From Rhodococcus pseudokoreensis (GTDB lineage Bacteria > Actinomycetota > Actinomycetes > Mycobacteriales > Mycobacteriaceae), in contig NZ_CP070619.1 in assembly GCF_017068395.1 (NCBI RefSeq), positions 4,712,001 to 4,776,000 of the forward strand: DNA of 64,000 nt, written 5' to 3'. Made by a program: the position numbers and the translations under genes. The first letter of the stretch is position 1; every line of letters starts with the position of its first letter. The notes under the pieces were generated by a model. The model searched no databases. It had not been told where the DNA came from and saw only the letters and a program-made list of their open reading frames with translations. This document shows, one piece after another, positions 16,282-24,706 of this stretch.

Positions 16282-17613
16282 TCAGCTGGGATTCCCGGAG
16301 ATCCGTGCATGAATCTCTCGATCGGCCCGGATTCCGGATTCGATCGCGCCATCGATGAACCCGTTCCATCCATTGGCGAGATCAGAACCAGCGAAGAAGA
16401 CCCTGCCTTCGGACTTCTGCAGCTCCGCGAGCAACCTCGTTGTCTGGCCCGGTCTGAACATGCACCAGGTGCCCCGCGAAAACTCGTCACTTGCCCAGTC
16501 GTGTCCAGTGGTGGCGACGACTTCCAGATCCCCGAATAGCTTGTGGAGTTCTGCACTGACTTGGTCAACGTCACCAGCGTTCAGATCAGCCCCTTCGGGG
16601 CCGAAAGCGATCAGCAACTGACCGTCATCGAGGATTTTGTCCGTGACGACATAGTTGATCAAATGATTCTCCGGAGCAACAGCGAAGAACGGCTTGGGCA
16701 AGTCCCCTCGAACGTGCACCCACGCTTTCGAACCACGGCCGGGCTGGCCCTCAGAAATCCCCGCTTGTTTTGCGGCGGATAGTGCGGGACTGAAATCAAT
16801 GGCACCGAACGTATTCAATGGCGCCGCGACGACCACGTACTCAGCCCGCAGAGTATCCCCTTGCCGGGTGGTCACGACCACACCGTCATCCGATTGTTCC
16901 ACCGCGGCAACGGGGGTGCTCAGCCGAATTTCGGCCGAGGAATCGTCGGCTATGGCCTGGATCAGAGAGCGTGTTCCGTTTTTGAGTTTGTAGCGCCCAA
17001 CCGTATCGAATACTGCGTTGATATCGAATCCGCTCAGCGCATACCACCGCAGCGCTGCAACCAGACCGACGTCTCCACAGGGAGCGGAGCCCATGGCGGT
17101 CCACAAGCCATTGGCCAGGTCTTTCTCTTCTGGAGTCAGGTCAAGTCCGTCGATCCGATCTTGGATCGACAACTTGTCGACGACCTCTAGCGCATCCTGA
17201 TGGTAGAAGGGCTCGAACGGTCGCTCGAGAACCTCCCGAGCGTCCTGAACGACCATCTCCATGAGGGACTCGATAGCCGCCGAGGCCTCCTCATAGGGAA
17301 CGCTCTTCCGCCGGCCTCCGGTCACCGTGGCTGCGATCTCAGGCGCGGACACTCCGATGGTTTCGACAAGCTCGAGGTTGTAGCGCGAGATTTCCGCGAA
17401 CGCATGTGGCTGGAACCAATGAACCCACGTACCTCCCAACTCCAATGAGTGCCCCGGCAGAGCGTCGTCCTTGTACCAGGTTCTGCCGCCAATGCGATCC
17501 CTGCCTTCGAGCACTACCACGTCGTACCCCCGGCGACTGAGTTCCCGAGAAGCGGTAATGCCGGCGAAGCCGGCTCCGATGATCACAACATCACACAACT
17601 GATTGTTTCCCAT
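16282..17613 (-). CDS. Flavin amine oxidase (MAO family, cyclohexylamine-oxidase-like)
   Basis: A 443-residue MAO-fold enzyme. It has the FAD loop VVIIGAGFAGITA at residues 9-21, the GRDRIGGRTW motif, the active-site segment LELGGTWVHWFQPH, and the C-terminal GHDWASDEFSRGTWCMFRPG and AGSDLANGWNGFIDGAIESG segments. These resemble bacterial amine oxidases such as cyclohexylamine oxidase and putrescine/tyramine oxidases. The enzyme would convert a primary amine to an aldehyde or ketone with release of ammonia and hydrogen peroxide. The aldehyde dehydrogenase directly upstream on the same strand is a natural next step. The gene has its own AT-rich leader with a symmetric site. Confidence 0.88.
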   Translation of the reverse strand: MGNNQLCDVVIIGAGFAGITASRELSRRGYDVVVLEGRDRIGGRTWYKDDALPGHSLELGGTWVHWFQPHAFAEISRYNLELVETIGVSAPEIAATVTGGRRKSVPYEEASAAIESLMEMVVQDAREVLERPFEPFYHQDALEVVDKLSIQDRIDGLDLTPEEKDLANGLWTAMGSAPCGDVGLVAALRWYALSGFDINAVFDTVGRYKLKNGTRSLIQAIADDSSAEIRLSTPVAAVEQSDDGVVVTTRQGDTLRAEYVVVAAPLNTFGAIDFSPALSAAKQAGISEGQPGRGSKAWVHVRGDLPKPFFAVAPENHLINYVVTDKILDDGQLLIAFGPEGADLNAGDVDQVSAELHKLFGDLEVVATTGHDWASDEFSRGTWCMFRPGQTTRLLAELQKSEGRVFFAGSDLANGWNGFIDGAIESGIRADREIHARISGNPS

Positions 17614-17647
17614 GTCCTCATCCAGTGATAGTCAAGAATTATTTATC

Positions 17648-17670
17648 GGTGACAATTTTATTTGGTCACC
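17648..17670 (-). promoter_or_regulatory. Dyad operator candidate upstream of the amine oxidase
   Basis: GGTGAC (17648-17653) and GTCACC (17665-17670) form a perfect interrupted dyad with an 11-base AT-rich spacer (AATTTTATTTG). It lies 35 bases before the ATG of the amine oxidase in a notably AT-rich leader. Spacing and location fit a LysR or PucR operator or a promoter-overlapping repressor site. Confidence 0.4.
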
Positions 17671-17780
17671 TTCGGAACGAAGTAAAGTCCCGGAATTGGG
17701 GTCTACTGTCCTCCGATTGTCTCCACGGTCGCTCGGCCTCGAATAAGCGCTCCTCTTTCCGATCCCTCTTTTGCCGAGCT

Positions 17781-19259
17781 TCAGTCGCTCTTCTTGACGA
17801 TGTGAAGGACGCTGGTGTCGGTGAATTCCAGGAGCCCTTCCATCCCGAACTCAACGCCGAGACCCGACTGCTTGCGTCCGCCGAAGGGAACCTCAGGCAG
17901 GACGGCACAATGCGTATTCACCCAGACGGTGCCGCTCTCGAGGCGCTGCGCGACCCTACTGGCGCGCTCCACGTCGGTGCCCCACACCGAATTGCCCAGG
18001 CCATATTCGGTCCCATTGACCTGCTCGATCGCCTCGTCGAGGTCGTCGTACTTCAAGATGGCGCGGACAGGCGCGAAGGTTTCCTCGGCGACCAGTGGAC
18101 TGGCGTGATCGATGTCGCGGACGACGGTGAGCTGCACGAAGTAGCCGGGGGTATCGAACACGTCGCCGCCGGCGATGATCTTTCCATCACGCGCTGCGAT
18201 CTCGAGTGCCTTCTTGGCAGCCTCCAACTGCTTGGGGTTCTGCACCGGACCGTATTCGGTGTCCGGGTCGAGACCGTGGCCGACCTTGGCGTCGGTGGCC
18301 AACCTGGCGAACTCATCGCAGAACTCGTCGTATTGCGACGAGTGCACGAAGATCCGCTTGATGTTGATGCAAACCTGACCGGAGTTCCAGAATGCCCACT
18401 CGAAGATTCCTTTGGCGACCTTCGGTACGTCTGCGTCGTCGAGCACGACGGCTCCGTCATTCCCACCCAGCTCCAAGACGACTCGTTTGAGAGTCTCCGC
18501 GCTGCTGGCCATCACCTTGCGGCCTGCGACGGTGGAACCGGTGAAGGAGATCTTGTCGACCTTCTTGTGGGCGGTCAGATACGGGCCCAGGTCGCCGCCG
18601 TCGCCCACCACGTTGACCACTCCGGCCGGAACCAGATCCTGGAGCATTTCACCGATCAGCATCGCGTTGAGCGGTGTGGTTGGTGCGGGTTTGATCACGA
18701 TCGTGTTGCCTGCGAGCAATGCCGGCGCCACCTTGTAGATGGTCTGGAAAAAGGGGAAGTTCCACGGGATGATCCCGAGCACGACGCCGATGGGCTTGCG
18801 GTGGACCTCGATTCGCGAGCCCTCGTCATCACGCACCACCTCGGGGTCGAGGCGCAGGTCGGCGATGTGGCGCATCCAGATGAGGGCCGAGTCGACGTCA
18901 CCATCGGCCGAGGCGGCCGGCTTGCCTGTTTCCAATGTGATGATTCGCGAGATCTCCTCCCGCCGCGCCTCGATGCGCTGCGCGAGCTGGTGCAGGATGC
19001 GTGACCGCTCCTCGACCGCGGTGTTCTGCCACTCTCCGAAGGCGCGGGCCGCAGCCCGGTATGCATCATCGGCCTGCTTCTCATCCGCGACCGGCGCCGT
19101 CGCGATCACCTCGCCAGTTGCCGGGTCGCGGACCGGCTGACCAATTGCCCCTTCGACGAGTTGCCCATCGATCAGCTGCTTGAAGGTCTGATCCGACAGA
19201 TCGACCCTGGCAACCGAAGTGTGCAGCTGAGGGGGTGCGGGAGAGGGGGCGGTGGTCAT
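17781..19259 (-). CDS. NAD-dependent aldehyde dehydrogenase of the amine island
   Basis: A 492-residue aldehyde dehydrogenase with the IIPWNFPFFQ cofactor segment, the general base in LELGGNDGAVV and the nucleophilic Cys in FWNSGQVCINIKR. The family oxidises aldehydes to acids; here the likely supplier is the amine oxidase encoded downstream on the same strand. The start at 19259 follows GGAGACAACGAC. The first nine codons (MTTAPSPAP) and the leader resemble those of the Rieske gene, as if the gene had been placed behind a copied regulatory region. Confidence 0.9.
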   Translation of the reverse strand: MTTAPSPAPPQLHTSVARVDLSDQTFKQLIDGQLVEGAIGQPVRDPATGEVIATAPVADEKQADDAYRAAARAFGEWQNTAVEERSRILHQLAQRIEARREEISRIITLETGKPAASADGDVDSALIWMRHIADLRLDPEVVRDDEGSRIEVHRKPIGVVLGIIPWNFPFFQTIYKVAPALLAGNTIVIKPAPTTPLNAMLIGEMLQDLVPAGVVNVVGDGGDLGPYLTAHKKVDKISFTGSTVAGRKVMASSAETLKRVVLELGGNDGAVVLDDADVPKVAKGIFEWAFWNSGQVCINIKRIFVHSSQYDEFCDEFARLATDAKVGHGLDPDTEYGPVQNPKQLEAAKKALEIAARDGKIIAGGDVFDTPGYFVQLTVVRDIDHASPLVAEETFAPVRAILKYDDLDEAIEQVNGTEYGLGNSVWGTDVERASRVAQRLESGTVWVNTHCAVLPEVPFGGRKQSGLGVEFGMEGLLEFTDTSVLHIVKKSD

Positions 19260-19382
19260 GTCGTTGTCTCCATCGTGGGGGAATTTCGGGGGCATCGTCG
19301 GTCACACCTCGCCATGTCGGACGCGGCGTGAGCGCTGGCCGACCGTTCCGATGGGCAAGGTGATCCGTCCGGCTGGATCGAG

Positions 19383-19435
19383 TGACAATGAACTTAATCA
19401 CTAATTTCAGGTGGCAACATATGCGTGTGCACAGT
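19383..19435 (-). promoter_or_regulatory. Shared upstream element, copy B (before the aldehyde dehydrogenase)
   Basis: The copy of the element at 11288-11340. TGACAATGAACTTAATCACT (19383-19402), AACATAT and GTGCACAGT are conserved with the same order. In this copy the last motif forms a perfect palindrome TGTGCACA (19426-19433). About 85 more bases separate the element from the start codon than in copy A, consistent with an insertion here or a deletion there. It probably carries the promoter and a common regulator site. Confidence 0.6.
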
Positions 19436-19464
19436 CAAGGATGAACTGTCTGTGCATGCCCACA

Positions 19465-19575
19465 TTCGGTGGCGCGCGGTCGCTCAGGTGGGCGATATCC
19501 GCTTCAGGTCCAGAACTCGCAGTAGTGGGAGATCCAGTGCGGCGCAACGGCAGAAGACAGGACTTCCACGAGATG
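19465..19575 (-). pseudogene. Frameshifted fragment of the VOC-family gene
   Basis: Read on the minus strand, this segment encodes VLSSAVAPHWIS, then in other frames LRVLDL and EADIAHLSD. These match the intact VOC protein (VLPSAVPPHWIPFLRVLDLEAEVARLSD) encoded at about 11506-11606. At the DNA level the two are easily aligned, for example around the motif AACGGCAGAAG. At least two frameshifts break it and only about 35 codons remain. It lies upstream of regulatory copy B in the same order as in the intact locus, so it marks an ancient duplication of the VOC-leader segment. Confidence 0.75.
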
Positions 19576-19858
19576 GGGCCCGTCCCGCGCGACGAATGAC
19601 GCCGAGTTCGAGATATCGCGAATAACTCAGCGTCACTGGACAAATCGCCTCATTCCGGGCGCAGAAGGCTCTCGCGCCGATCTGGAGATCGAAGAGCAGG
19701 CCCTACGTGCCTCTGACCGCAAACGCGGAAGCCCGGGACCAGGTATTCATCTGACCTGCAATTTCTGCATAAATGCATATCGGCGTGCAGGACTGTCCCT
19801 TGTTTGCCCACCACGCTCGTTCCTACCTTTCTTCTAACCGCATCAGAAAGGGGACATC
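19576..19858 (+). promoter_or_regulatory. Leader region of the DapA/OYE operon with small dyads
   Basis: No gene is supportable in this 283-base stretch. It contains CGATCT-GG-AGATCG (19678-19691) and, closer to the start, TGCAT-AA-ATGCA (19766-19777), both perfect short dyads. The second lies about 80 bases before the lyase start in an AT-rich patch and is the better operator candidate. An AGAAAGGGGAC ribosome-binding stretch precedes ATG 19859. Confidence 0.35.
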
Positions 19859-20803
19859 ATGGTCCAGAGCGACTCGGTCTCGTCAGTTCGTGGTCTCATT
19901 CCAGCCCACCTCACTCCAATGTCGAGGGGAGGAGCAATTCACTGGGACGCACTCACCTCCCACCTCCGGTGGCTTGCCGCAATACCTGGAGTTGAGTGGA
20001 TCACCACCACCGCCCACGCCTCGGAGGTCGCGACCCTGACCACCGAGGAACGCCAACGCATGATCGAGCACGCCGTCTCCGTGGTTCCCGAATCCGTCGG
20101 CGTGGTCGCCGGCGTCTACGACGACGGCAGTGCCCGGGCCGCTGCGGAGGCTCGACGTTCGGTCGACTCTGGAGCGAAGGCGCTCTTGGTGTTCCCCTCG
20201 GGAGTCTTCGCCGGAGGGTCGCAGCAGCGCTCGGAATCGCAGCGCTCCCACTACGAAGCGGTCGCTGAGGCCGTGGACGTGCCCCTGATCATCTTCAAGT
20301 ATCCGGTCGGCAACCCTCTCACGCTGCCGCTCGAGACCACCCTGGAAATATGTCAGACCATCCCGACCGTGGCGGCCATCAAGGAATGGTCCTACGACAT
20401 CGTCGAGTACGAGGACACATGGCGGGCGATCAAGGCCGACGCGCCCCACGTCTCGGTCTTGAGCAGCTTCAGCCGCGCCCTCTTTGCATCCCTTCTGGTG
20501 GGCAGCGACGGGGTGCTGAGCGGTCACGGCAGTATCGTCGCGGATCTGCAGAGTGAACTCCTTGCCGCTATGCAGGCCGGCGACCTGACCGGGGCGCGAA
20601 AGGCCTGGGATCGCATCTACCCCCTCGCCGTTGCCTGCTACGCCGATCCCTTCTTCGACCAGCACAATCGGATGAAGGCGGCCCTGGGCATCCTGGGTCG
20701 AATCCCGAGCGACGCCACGTATGTGCGGCGCCCCTTGGTGGAGGTCGACGACACTGAGCTCGCCACTCTCGAGGCCGCCTGCGTCGCCGCCGGACTCGTG
20801 TAA
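19859..20803 (+). CDS. DapA-family lyase (dihydrodipicolinate synthase/aldolase superfamily)
   Basis: A 314-residue class I aldolase-type protein. The Schiff-base Lys is in AAIKEW (near residue 177) and the catalytic Tyr in IIFKYPVGNP (near 147). The usual GTTGE motif is replaced by TTAHASE. The superfamily includes dihydrodipicolinate synthase, N-acetylneuraminate lyase, hydratase-aldolases and the pyrroline-4-hydroxy-2-carboxylate deaminase of hydroxyproline catabolism. The catabolic neighbours make a degradative aldolase or deaminase far more likely than lysine synthesis. It is first in an operon with the flavoprotein 5 bases downstream. Confidence 0.82.
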   Translation: MVQSDSVSSVRGLIPAHLTPMSRGGAIHWDALTSHLRWLAAIPGVEWITTTAHASEVATLTTEERQRMIEHAVSVVPESVGVVAGVYDDGSARAAAEARRSVDSGAKALLVFPSGVFAGGSQQRSESQRSHYEAVAEAVDVPLIIFKYPVGNPLTLPLETTLEICQTIPTVAAIKEWSYDIVEYEDTWRAIKADAPHVSVLSSFSRALFASLLVGSDGVLSGHGSIVADLQSELLAAMQAGDLTGARKAWDRIYPLAVACYADPFFDQHNRMKAALGILGRIPSDATYVRRPLVEVDDTELATLEAACVAAGLV

Positions 20804-20808
20804 CGCTC

Positions 20809-22485
20809 ATGTCCTACGTCCACCTCTTCAGTCCGAGCGCGATCGGCGGCGTCGAGATGCGCAACCGGGTCGTGTTGCCCAGCATGACCACTCGCCTGGC
20901 CACCCCCTCCGGAGAGGTCACGCCGAAGCTTGTGAGTTACTACCAGGAACGGGCCAGGGGTGGCTGTGGTCTTGTGATCGTGGAGATGGCCTCGCCGCAG
21001 CGTCGTGGTCGGCACAGAGGGCGCGAGCTGGGCATCGACTCGGACGAGTACATACCTGGGTTGCGCTCCCTCGTCGCGGCCATTCACGAGCAGGGGGCTC
21101 GGGCCGGCATCCAACTGGGTCACGGCGGAGCGAGGGCGCTCCCGACGGAACTCGGTGGTCGCCCCCTGGCCTCTACTGCGGGGCCGGTTCCGGTATTCGA
21201 GACGGCACGCTTCGTGAACTTTCCCGAGCTCTTCGACGCGGATTCGCTGGAGCAGCTCGTGGTGGATCACGTCGACGCCGCCAGACGGGCGGAGGATGCG
21301 GGGTTCGACATGATCGAGCTCCACGGAGCCCACGGATACCTTCTGGCGCAGCTGATCAGCGCCGATGAGAACCAGGTGCTGCCCGACGCCGCTGCCCGGT
21401 ACGACTTCCTCGCGTCACTGGTGCGCCGCATCGTTGAAGCTGTCGGAATTCCCCTGAGCTATCGCCTCAGCGGTCAGGACTACTACTCCGCCGGACAAAC
21501 CGTGGACGACTCGCTCGCGTTCCTTCCCTACCTCGAGGACGCCGGCGTCTCCGCTGTCTCGGTGACCGGCGGGCACTACAAGTCAGCCGATCCCGAGATC
21601 ATGATTCCGCCGATGCCGTACGAGGACGGCGTATTCCTCGACGCGGCCCGGGCGGTCAAGGCACGGACGCGGCTGCCCGTCATCGCGGTTGGGCGGGTGA
21701 ACGCCCCGGCTGTGGCGGAGGACGCTCTCGCACGGGGGTGGGCGGATTTCGTCGCAGTGGGGCGCGGCCAGATCGCCGATCCGCACTGGGCGCGCAAAAC
21801 GCAGCAACACCAGCAAGTGCGAGAGTGCCTGGCGTGCAATCACTGTGTGCGGACCATGCGCTCGGGTCAACAGCTGGCCTGCGCGGTGAACCCCACCGTG
21901 ACGACCACCGACCGGCCCGCCGCTCGAACCGTTGCGGAGCGCCGACTCGTGTTCGGTGCCGGCCCGGCCGGCCTGACCTACGCACTGGAATCGGCTCGAG
22001 CGGGACACGAGGTGTACATCATCGCGCGGGACCGCACCTGGAAGGCGGCGGCAGCACCCACCTTCAACGGCTACCGACCGGATCGACAGCGGATGCACCG
22101 CTACTTCGACGGACTGTGGAGAGAGGCCGTCGAGGCAGGTGTTCACATCGCCCCGGAAGGGGAGCGGGAACCACCGCCCGAATGGCGTACCAACGTCGAC
22201 GTCGTCGCTGACGCCAGGGGTGCCAATTACGTGGGCAACCTCGGTCCCCTCGTCCGCACCCTCATCCGAGTCCTGTCCCGCGTTCCCCTGCCGAAGCGGC
22301 TGATGAAGAGCGACCGGCTCCACCACATATTGCTCTACGACCTGCGCAACCCCCGGAGGACTGAGCCGACCCGCATTCCGGGGGCTCGCACCATCAAGAT
22401 CGGCGACGCGGCACAGCCGGGCGAGTTGGCCGCTGCCGTGCGCGATGCATACACCCAAGCGTGGAAGGAAAACAGTGATGACTAA
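20809..22485 (+). CDS. Old-yellow-enzyme/trimethylamine-dehydrogenase-like flavoprotein, shortened C-terminus
   Basis: A 558-residue protein. The N-terminal FMN barrel spans about residues 1-340, with the IELHGAHGYLLAQ active-site segment. A [4Fe-4S] motif follows (CLACNHC...C, the CxxCxxC-x11-C pattern), and then one dinucleotide loop (FGAGPAGLTYALESARAG). Trimethylamine dehydrogenase, N-methylproline demethylase and 2,4-dienoyl-CoA reductase have this order but are about 650-730 residues; here the rest of the FAD/NAD domain is shortened and poorly conserved. A role in oxidative N-demethylation suits the island, with enoate reduction as the alternative. The next gene overlaps its end by 8 bases. 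Confidence 0.8.
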   Translation: MSYVHLFSPSAIGGVEMRNRVVLPSMTTRLATPSGEVTPKLVSYYQERARGGCGLVIVEMASPQRRGRHRGRELGIDSDEYIPGLRSLVAAIHEQGARAGIQLGHGGARALPTELGGRPLASTAGPVPVFETARFVNFPELFDADSLEQLVVDHVDAARRAEDAGFDMIELHGAHGYLLAQLISADENQVLPDAAARYDFLASLVRRIVEAVGIPLSYRLSGQDYYSAGQTVDDSLAFLPYLEDAGVSAVSVTGGHYKSADPEIMIPPMPYEDGVFLDAARAVKARTRLPVIAVGRVNAPAVAEDALARGWADFVAVGRGQIADPHWARKTQQHQQVRECLACNHCVRTMRSGQQLACAVNPTVTTTDRPAARTVAERRLVFGAGPAGLTYALESARAGHEVYIIARDRTWKAAAAPTFNGYRPDRQRMHRYFDGLWREAVEAGVHIAPEGEREPPPEWRTNVDVVADARGANYVGNLGPLVRTLIRVLSRVPLPKRLMKSDRLHHILLYDLRNPRRTEPTRIPGARTIKIGDAAQPGELAAAVRDAYTQAWKENSDD

Positions 22486-23230
22486 TCATCCGATGCGATG
22501 CATCGTCACCGGCGGCAGTCAAGGCATCGGCGAGGCCATTGTCGAGAAACTCCTGTCAGATGGAGCCGCTGTCGCCGTAATCGACCGGCAGGCGCCCTCG
22601 GCGCGACTGAAGGACCGAGTCGCTTTCGCCGAGTGCGACGTGAGCGACGCCGCGGCTATGGAGCAGACCGCCGTGGCGTTGACAGCTGCATTGGGCGGTC
22701 CGCCCACCACGGTGGTCGCCAATGCAGGAAGGTGCGTATCCGGCCGGTTGGCGAGCGACCCGGTCGACAATCTCGTCAACCACTTTCAGGTCAACACCTT
22801 GGGGGTGCTCAACACCTTCCGCCCCCACATCTCCCAGATGCGCGCCGAAGGGAGTGGATCACTTATCGCGATCACCTCGAACTGTGCGCACAAGCCCCGC
22901 CTCGACCTCGGCGCCTACTGCGCCACCAAGGCCGCCACCAAAATGATGGTCGAATGCCTCGCGCTCGAGCTCGCAGCTGACGGAATCCGCGTCAACGCTG
23001 TCGCTCCCGGTTCCTGTGACACCGAGATGCAGCGCCGTCAATGGGAGGAGCTCGGTGTCCCGAAGGACCGACAGGTCGTCGGCGACCTGGCGTCCTATCG
23101 ATCCGGCATCCCGGCAGGCAGGCTGGCGACGCCAAACGACATCGCACAGGCGGTCGGCTTCCTGGCCTCACCGGCGGCCGAGTTCATGCGGGGCGTGACG
23201 TTGGTCGTCGACGGCGCGCAATCGATCTGA
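22478..23230 (+). CDS. Short-chain dehydrogenase/reductase 1
   Basis: A 250-residue classical SDR. It has the cofactor loop TGGSQGIG near the N-terminus, the VANAGR variant of the NNAG motif, the catalytic Ser in ITSNCAHKP and the YCATK Tyr-Lys pair. It oxidises or reduces a hydroxyl/carbonyl group with NAD(P). ATG 22478 is preceded by GGAAGGAA; a GTG three bases earlier is an alternative. The overlap with the flavoprotein stop indicates translational coupling and a shared pathway. It differs from the SDR at 26396. Confidence 0.85.
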   Translation: MTNHPMRCIVTGGSQGIGEAIVEKLLSDGAAVAVIDRQAPSARLKDRVAFAECDVSDAAAMEQTAVALTAALGGPPTTVVANAGRCVSGRLASDPVDNLVNHFQVNTLGVLNTFRPHISQMRAEGSGSLIAITSNCAHKPRLDLGAYCATKAATKMMVECLALELAADGIRVNAVAPGSCDTEMQRRQWEELGVPKDRQVVGDLASYRSGIPAGRLATPNDIAQAVGFLASPAAEFMRGVTLVVDGAQSI

Positions 23231-23349
23231 AGTATGCAGGTGCGCAATTACTTTAAGCCTTACACAGCGATTGGCGTCACCAACCGTCCGCGCAGCGCTC
23301 CACCGAGGCACCCATAACGGGTCCTCCCGACATCCCCGGAGAATTCGTC

Positions 23350-24660
23350 ATGACCGGCACCCAGGACCCCACGGCGACCGCCGAGTCGGCGACGCAACGC
23401 GGAAACGCCTCCCCGCCGTCCACCCGCAGGGCGATGCTCGGCCTCGGCCTCGGTAACACCCTCGAGTGGTACGACTGGATGATTTTCGGCCTCCTCGCCG
23501 CGTTCATCGGGCCGCAGTTCTTTCCGTCGCAGGACCCGGTGTCGTCCACCCTCGACGCGCTGGCCGTATTCGCGGTCGGGTTCTGTGTCCGGCCGCTGGG
23601 CGGAGTCCTGCTCGGCAATGTCGCGGACCGCATCGGCCGTCGCCGGGTGATGCTCTGGTCGGTCGGCATCATGGCGGCCACCACCCTCGGCATCGCGTTG
23701 CTGCCGTCCTACGACGCGATCGGCGTCTGGGCCGGGATCCTGCTGCTGGCATGTCGGCTGCTACAGGGCCTGTCCACCGGCATCGAGGCACCGCTGTCCA
23801 CGGCGTACGCCGTGGAATTGATGCCGGCCGGACACGAGGGCAGGGCGGCCGGTTACATCAGCTTCTTCCAGAACTTCGGCATTGTGCTCGCCTCCCTGGT
23901 CAGCTTCGCGACCAGCTACATCATCGGCGGCGACGCCATGTCGACGTGGGGCTGGCGGGTCCCGATGCTGGTCGGCGCCGCGATGAGCTTCTTCGTCCTC
24001 TACCTGCGGCGTGCTCTGCCCGAGACATTGTCGGAGGAGGAGAAGACCGAACGCACGTCGGGCACCTGGGAGGGCGTCCGGCGGCACTGGCTCGGGCTGG
24101 CCGCGATCATCTTCGTCGTCGGTGCCGCGCAGGCCTACAACTACGCGTGGAACGTCGGTCTGCCCAGCCTGGCCCGCGGCATCTACGGCGAGAACCCGAC
24201 CACGATCTTCGCCGTCACCAGCGTTCTCGGCGTGATCATGCTGGTCGGATCGATCATCACCGGCCGCATCGCCGACCGGGTGCGGCTGTCCCGGGCATTC
24301 GTGGTCACCCGCCTCGCGGTCGTCCCCGGCATCTTCCTGATGTTGTTGTACGCCGGCGACGGTCTGAGCACCTTCACGGTGGTCCTGCTGCTGGGCGGCG
24401 TACTGCTGGCGGCGAACATGACGCTCTACAACGTTGTATCCACGTCGCTGATGCCGAAGTACTGCCGGGCAACCGGCACCGGGCTCGGCTACGGCATCGC
24501 CGTCGCCGCCTTCGGTGGCACCGCGTCCTACCTGATCGTGTGGCTGCAGAGCCGTAACCTGTTGTGGGCGTTCCCTGTCTACACCGCAGTTCTGTCGGTC
24601 ATCAGCGTGGTCCTCTACGTGGCGGCCCGCCGCCGCAGCGGCACCTTCGCCGGAGAGTGA
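23350..24660 (+). CDS. MFS transporter of the metabolite:H+ symporter (MHS) type
   Basis: A 436-residue transporter with twelve predicted helices. The GNTLEWYDW motif of helix 1, the DRIGRRRVM loop between helices 2 and 3 and the EAPLSTAYAVELMP segment are typical of the ProP/KgtP-like metabolite:proton symporters that import organic acids, betaines or osmolytes. It is in the inner membrane. It lies 119 bases after SDR 1 and 46 bases before the second permease, so this part of the operon is devoted to uptake. A betaine or an acid substrate would suit the family. Confidence 0.87.
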   Translation: MTGTQDPTATAESATQRGNASPPSTRRAMLGLGLGNTLEWYDWMIFGLLAAFIGPQFFPSQDPVSSTLDALAVFAVGFCVRPLGGVLLGNVADRIGRRRVMLWSVGIMAATTLGIALLPSYDAIGVWAGILLLACRLLQGLSTGIEAPLSTAYAVELMPAGHEGRAAGYISFFQNFGIVLASLVSFATSYIIGGDAMSTWGWRVPMLVGAAMSFFVLYLRRALPETLSEEEKTERTSGTWEGVRRHWLGLAAIIFVVGAAQAYNYAWNVGLPSLARGIYGENPTTIFAVTSVLGVIMLVGSIITGRIADRVRLSRAFVVTRLAVVPGIFLMLLYAGDGLSTFTVVLLLGGVLLAANMTLYNVVSTSLMPKYCRATGTGLGYGIAVAAFGGTASYLIVWLQSRNLLWAFPVYTAVLSVISVVLYVAARRRSGTFAGE

Positions 24661-24706
24661 ACACCAAGTCGCCAGCATGCACCGACCAACTACGAGGAGC
24701 ACCACG

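Noticed and set aside
17625..19004. A 459-codon plus-strand frame opposite the aldehyde dehydrogenase
   Set aside because: Shadow of a clear aldehyde dehydrogenase; no motif of its own.
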